Source: Betaproteobacteria bacterium
GTDB lineage: Bacteria > Pseudomonadota > Gammaproteobacteria > Burkholderiales > SG8-39
Length of the DNA stretch: 9,293 bases
Direction of reading: 5' to 3'
Assembly: GCA_029858545.1 (NCBI GenBank)
Contig: JAOUFA010000127.1
Coordinates: forward strand, 1 to 9,293
The position numbers were made by a program, and so were the translations under genes. Each line of letters starts with the position of its first letter. Position 1 is the first letter of the stretch. The notes under the pieces are model-generated. The model saw only the letters and a program-made list of their open reading frames with translations. It did no database searches and was not told the origin of the DNA. Below are positions 6,658 through 9,293 of this stretch, piece after piece.

Positions 6658-7479
6658 CTAGTCGGCCACGCCCCCGGCGGGCCGGGTACGCGCCAGGCGC
6701 AACGCAAGGACAAAGGCAAGCATCAAGACCGCGACAAGCACCAACCCCAGCACCGGTTCCTTGCCGCGGCTCCAGACATCGAGTTCAGGCGCGAACAGCT
6801 TGGCGGCGCCGTAGGCCGCCACCGAGAGACTGATACCGGCGACCACGAGCCCCATCGTCCGCGAGACGATGCGCGCCGTCTGATCGGCCCGCCTGATGAG
6901 GCGGGAGATCCACAGACCGTTGAGGCCATCGACCACCAGCATGCCCAGCATGAATGCCACGCCGGTCATCAGCGCGTGGCGCCAGCCGCCGATCTGGCCC
7001 GAGGTCACCGCGAACATCGCCGCCTGGCTCACCGTGTCGAATGACAGCGCGAACAGCACCCCCACCAGCGCCACCGACCCGGGGCTCGCGGCGCGCGTCA
7101 AGCCGCCGAGCAGGCCTCTCTTCAGGCCAACCGGATGAACCACCTGCGCCGGATCGGCGCGCAGCACGGCATGCAAATTGAGGAGTCCCAACACGGTCAG
7201 AAACAGGATCGACACGCCGGCGCCGAACGGACCGAGCCAGGCAGGGGCCTGCCACTGCCCCGCCGCGACACAAACGAACAGCGCGATCGCGATCACCACC
7301 GCGCCATGGCCGAGCGAGAAGAACGTCCCGCACCACCGTGCCAGGCGCGGATTGTCCGCCAGGTTGAAGCGTGTCAGCCCGTCGACCGCCGCGAGGTGAT
7401 CGGCGTCCAGCCCGTGTCTCATTCCCAGTGCGAACACCGCCGCGACCAGCAGCAAACCGCTCTCCGAGAGCACGTCCAA
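6658..7479 (-). CDS. NiCoT-family nickel/cobalt permease
   Basis: A 273-residue polytopic membrane protein of the nickel/cobalt transporter family (HoxN/NixA/NhlF/RcnA-like). The defining helix-II signature is present as RHGLDADHLAAVDGLTR (21-37), with H22, D25, A26, D27 and H28 in the metal-selecting positions. Further family motifs are FFSLGHGAVV (53-62) and LFALSFDTVSQAA (142-154). These proteins import Ni2+ and/or Co2+ with high affinity; which metal this one prefers cannot be read reliably from sequence. It starts at a TTG, the first start codon after an in-frame stop at 7519-7521; GGAG (7486-7489) sits six bases upstream. It follows nikR by 81 bp in the same direction, and its promoter region contains a NikR-box-like palindrome, so nickel-dependent repression is likely. 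It ends convergent with the MFS gene. Confidence 0.92.
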   Translation of the reverse strand: MDVLSESGLLLVAAVFALGMRHGLDADHLAAVDGLTRFNLADNPRLARWCGTFFSLGHGAVVIAIALFVCVAAGQWQAPAWLGPFGAGVSILFLTVLGLLNLHAVLRADPAQVVHPVGLKRGLLGGLTRAASPGSVALVGVLFALSFDTVSQAAMFAVTSGQIGGWRHALMTGVAFMLGMLVVDGLNGLWISRLIRRADQTARIVSRTMGLVVAGISLSVAAYGAAKLFAPELDVWSRGKEPVLGLVLVAVLMLAFVLALRLARTRPAGGVAD

Positions 7480-7497
7480 GGCAGACTCCGATCCCGA

Positions 7498-7524
7498 ATA
7501 TGAAGAATAGCCGATACATCATAC
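7498..7524. promoter_or_regulatory. NikR-box-like operator upstream of the Ni/Co permease
   Basis: ATATGA (7498-7503) and TCATAC (7519-7524) are inverted half-sites with 15 bp between them. The E. coli NikR operator is GTATGA-N16-TCATAC, so this differs by one base in one arm and by one base in spacing. The site covers the predicted -10 and start point of the permease gene, the expected place for a repressor. The NikR gene is directly upstream. Confidence 0.55.
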
Positions 7525-7547
7525 CGGACTCCGGGCCTGCCCTGCAA
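7518..7547 (-). promoter_or_regulatory. Predicted promoter of the Ni/Co permease gene
   Basis: On the minus strand, TTGCAG (7547-7542) and TATGAT (7523-7518) are spaced by 18 bp, with 4 and 5 of 6 matches to the -35 and -10 consensus. The start would be near 7511, giving a leader of about 32 bases. The -10 overlaps the right half of the NikR-like operator. The permease may therefore be transcribed on its own as well as from nikR. Confidence 0.55.
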
Positions 7548-7560
7548 TCGCGCGGTGCGG

Positions 7561-8055
7561 CTAGCTGCGCGGCTTCACGTGAACGTGCGTGGGATGTTCG
7601 GTGCCGCCATGGTCATGCCGATGCCCCGCGGCGCGCGAGCGAAGATCCTTCTTCATCGTCACCGAGACCAGGTTGAGCAGTCCGTGGCGCACGCCGCGCT
7701 CCGCAATCAGGGAATTCGCGAAACGACGCACGACATCGGTCGGGCCGCGCAGGATCACGCTCTCGATGCAGTGCTCGTGATCCAGATGGGCGTGCATCGA
7801 GGAAATCGTGATGTCGTGATGATCGTGCTGCAGCGCGACGAGGCGCTCCGCCAGGTCGCGCTCGTGGTGATTGTAGACGTAGGACAGGTTGGCGATGCAG
7901 TGCTGCGAATCGTTGCGCGCCTGGCGCAATTCCTCGAGCTGTGCGCGCAGCATATCGCGCACCGCTTCCGAACGATTGCTGTAGCCGCGCGCAGCGATCA
8001 GTTCATCGAACGCCTGCGCCAATTCCTCGTCGAGCGATATGGTGATACGTTCCAT
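7561..8055 (-). CDS. nikR: NikR nickel-responsive regulator with His-rich C-terminal tail
   Basis: A 164-residue ribbon-helix-helix/ACT-domain repressor. The N-terminal DNA-binding ribbon-helix-helix is MERITISLDEEL...GYSNRSEAVRDML (1-36). The C-terminal metal-sensing domain contains every ligand of the E. coli high-affinity square-planar site, shifted by one: H77 (E. coli H76), H88 and H90 (H87, H89) and C96 (C95), in ALQHDHHD and MHAHLDHEHC. The conserved RGVRHG lies at 120-125. E. coli NikR (133 residues) ends shortly after that point; here about 30 more residues follow, ending in HRHDHGGTEHPTHVHV (145-160), a tract with six histidines that could bind extra metal. Start at 8055 fits the family N-terminus and has AGGACAGG upstream; the longer open frame upstream is not NikR-like. 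With nickel bound, NikR represses nickel uptake; the permease next door is the obvious target. Confidence 0.95.
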   Translation of the reverse strand: MERITISLDEELAQAFDELIAARGYSNRSEAVRDMLRAQLEELRQARNDSQHCIANLSYVYNHHERDLAERLVALQHDHHDITISSMHAHLDHEHCIESVILRGPTDVVRRFANSLIAERGVRHGLLNLVSVTMKKDLRSRAAGHRHDHGGTEHPTHVHVKPRS

Positions 8056-8088
8056 GGCGAGCCTGTCCTGCGGTGGCCGCGAACCCTG

Positions 8089-8121
8089 CGCGGATGGTGT
8101 GCACAGCGTACACCATCCGCG
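8089..8121. promoter_or_regulatory. Perfect 12-bp-arm inverted repeat between nikR and the TPP enzyme gene
   Basis: CGCGGATGGTGT (8089-8100) is mirrored exactly by ACACCATCCGCG (8110-8121) around a 9-bp centre. It lies 33 bp upstream of nikR and about 98 bp upstream of the divergent TPP enzyme, in the 163-bp shared control region. The symmetry and position suggest an operator, either for NikR autoregulation or for an unseen regulator of the TPP enzyme. Its half-site does not resemble the GTATGA NikR box. A transcript from either direction could also fold it into a long hairpin. A smaller repeat, GCACCG/CGGTGC, lies at 8129-8147. Confidence 0.55.
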
Positions 8122-8184
8122 GTCGGCGGCACCGCAAAAACCGGTGCGCTGCGATACGACGCGGGGCTGCGGCGAGGCGACCGC

Positions 8185-8190
8185 TACAAT
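8185..8190 (+). promoter_or_regulatory. Possible -10 element for the TPP enzyme gene
   Basis: TACAAT matches the -10 consensus at 5 of 6 bases and lies 28 bp before the ATG at 8219, placing a start point near 8197. No convincing -35 is found 16-18 bp upstream, so the promoter would need an activator or be weak. Confidence 0.3.
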
Positions 8191-8218
8191 ACGCACCCTG
8201 TTTCCATGGACTCCGACG

Positions 8219-9293
8219 ATGCCCGACCGCGCACAATCCCCTGGCTCACGGCTCTCGCACCACGACGCGCCGAAGGACATCGACACGAAGCTCGCCTGGG
8301 GAAGCGACGTCGCCGCGCAGATGCTGCGCCGTCTCGGCATCCCGTATATCGCGCTCAACCCCGGCGCCAGCTATCGTGGCCTGCACGACAGCCTGGTCAA
8401 CCATCTGGGCAATCATTCGCCCGAGATGATCATGTGCCTGCACGAGGAACACGCCGTCGCGATCGCGCAGGGCTACGCCAAGGCGACGGGCAGGCCGATG
8501 GCGGTGGCACTGCACAGCAACGTCGGACTGATGCACGGCTCGATGGCGATCTTCAACGCCTGGTGCGACCGGCAGCCGATGCTGATCCTGGGCGCGACCG
8601 GCCCGGTCGATGCGGTCCTGCGCCGCCCCTGGATCGACTGGATCCATACCGCGCAGGACCAGGGCGCGCTGGTTCGCCACTTCGTCAAGTGGGACGATCA
8701 GCCCGGGTCGGTCGCGGCGCTGCCCGAGTCGATCCTGCGCGCCTGGCAGCAGACGGCGACCGCACCGCAGGGCCCGGTCTACGTCTGTCTCGATGCCGCG
8801 GTACAGGAACAGGCGCTCACCGAGCCCGTCGCGATTCCCGAACTTGCCCGTTTCAGTCCGGCCGCGCCCTCGCGTCCCGCCGCCGATGAACTGCGCCGCG
8901 CGGCCGACCTGCTCGCGAGCGCGCGGCGCCCGGTGATTCTCTTCGGCCGGGGTCGCCGCACACAAGCCGATTGGGACCGCCGCGTCGAACTCGCCGAGCG
9001 CCTGGGCGCCGCGATGCTCTCGGACCTGAAAGTCGGCGCGATGGTACCCACCGACCACGCGCTGCATGTGGGCGAACCCTTCAATCAGCTCTCCAAGCCG
9101 GCGAAGGCCGCGCTGGAGGACGCCGATGTCGTGCTGAGCCTCGCCTCGGTGGACCTGGGGGGCGTATTGCGCCAGGCCTACGGCCGCGGCAATCCCCCCG
9201 CGAAAATCATTCACGCGGGCGACGACCTTTATCTGCACAACGGCTGGGGCAAGGAACACATGGAACTGCCCGCGATCGACGTGCACCTGCTGG
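8219..9293 (+). CDS. Thiamine-diphosphate-dependent enzyme (acetolactate synthase / decarboxylase superfamily), N-terminal part
   Basis: Partial gene, cut by the right edge with 358 codons visible. Residues about 25-190 form the N-terminal TPP (Pyr) domain: IPYIALNPGASYRGLHDSL (41-59), the catalytic cofactor-activating glutamate in CLHEEHAVAIAQGYAKATG (73-91, most likely E76), and ALHSNVGLMHGSMAIFNAW (97-115). The middle domain begins near residue 205 (DELRRAADLLASARRPVILFGRG). The C-terminal diphosphate-binding domain with its GDG...N motif must lie outside. Relatives include acetolactate synthase, benzoylformate decarboxylase, oxalyl-CoA decarboxylase and many unassigned enzymes; the visible part does not settle which. 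ATG at 8219 begins the only frame that carries the domain; a nearby ATG at 8206 is in another frame. The first 22 residues are non-conserved. It is divergent from nikR and is not obviously part of the EutA locus, though it could belong to the same catabolic island. Confidence 0.88.
   Translation, partial: MPDRAQSPGSRLSHHDAPKDIDTKLAWGSDVAAQMLRRLGIPYIALNPGASYRGLHDSLVNHLGNHSPEMIMCLHEEHAVAIAQGYAKATGRPMAVALHSNVGLMHGSMAIFNAWCDRQPMLILGATGPVDAVLRRPWIDWIHTAQDQGALVRHFVKWDDQPGSVAALPESILRAWQQTATAPQGPVYVCLDAAVQEQALTEPVAIPELARFSPAAPSRPAADELRRAADLLASARRPVILFGRGRRTQADWDRRVELAERLGAAMLSDLKVGAMVPTDHALHVGEPFNQLSKPAKAALEDADVVLSLASVDLGGVLRQAYGRGNPPAKIIHAGDDLYLHNGWGKEHMELPAIDVHLL

Noticed and set aside
6785..7522. 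Alternative minus-strand frame over the Ni/Co permease, beginning with a hydrophobic stretch
   Set aside because: After the first residues it becomes Arg/Gly-rich without membrane segments, whereas the 6658-7479 frame has all NiCoT motifs. A frameshifted longer permease was considered but the TTG start already gives a complete helix I.
8129..8147. GCACCG/CGGTGC hairpin with an A/T-rich loop as a terminator
   Set aside because: No gene ends nearby on either strand, the stem is only 6 bp and no T-tract follows it; chance is plausible in this base composition.
8056..8358. Upstream extension of the NikR reading frame
   Set aside because: NikR proteins begin right at the ribbon-helix-helix strand (MERITISL). 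The extension would run through the palindrome and into the divergent TPP gene.
8246..9286. A 346-codon minus-strand frame opposite the TPP enzyme
   Set aside because: Antisense shadow of a frame with a conserved TPP domain and catalytic glutamate.

Overview
The window is GC-rich, densely coding DNA with short intergenic gaps, GTG/TTG starts and long empty antisense frames. The protein families (IclR, EutA, NikR, NiCoT, TPP enzymes) point to a high-GC proteobacterium, probably a metabolically versatile soil or aquatic one; the genus cannot be read from the sequence. No rRNA, tRNA, CRISPR array, insertion sequence or phage gene is visible.

Layout. (1) Positions 1-2237, minus strand: an apparent operon running leftward in the order IclR-family regulator, [2Fe-2S]/FAD/NAD(P)H oxidoreductase, and the N-terminus of a EutA-like ATPase (cut by the left edge). 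(2) Positions 2238-2514: divergent control region with a perfect 17-bp palindrome (2352-2368) beside a good sigma70-type promoter for the iclR operon. (3) Positions 2515-6608, plus strand: bicupin protein, a second complete EutA-like ATPase, and an MFS transporter 12 bp behind it. (4) Positions 6658-8055, minus strand: NikR followed by a NiCoT nickel/cobalt permease, with a near-consensus NikR box over the permease promoter. (5) Positions 8056-8218: divergent region with a perfect 12-bp-arm inverted repeat. (6) Positions 8219-9293, plus strand: the first 358 codons of a thiamine-diphosphate enzyme, cut by the right edge.

How the genes may work together. Regions 1-3 look like one catabolic locus under the IclR regulator: a transporter for uptake, a metal-dependent bicupin, an electron-transfer reductase, and two different EutA-family actin-fold ATPases facing each other across the regulator. 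EutA normally reactivates adenosylcobalamin-dependent ethanolamine ammonia-lyase, but no eutB, eutC, eutH or microcompartment gene lies inside the window, so the client enzyme is unknown and may lie beyond the left edge. The adjacent Ni/Co permease could supply cobalt for a B12 enzyme, although its NikR control suggests nickel. The pairing of duplicated EutA with a [2Fe-2S] reductase and a bicupin is the most unusual feature of the window.
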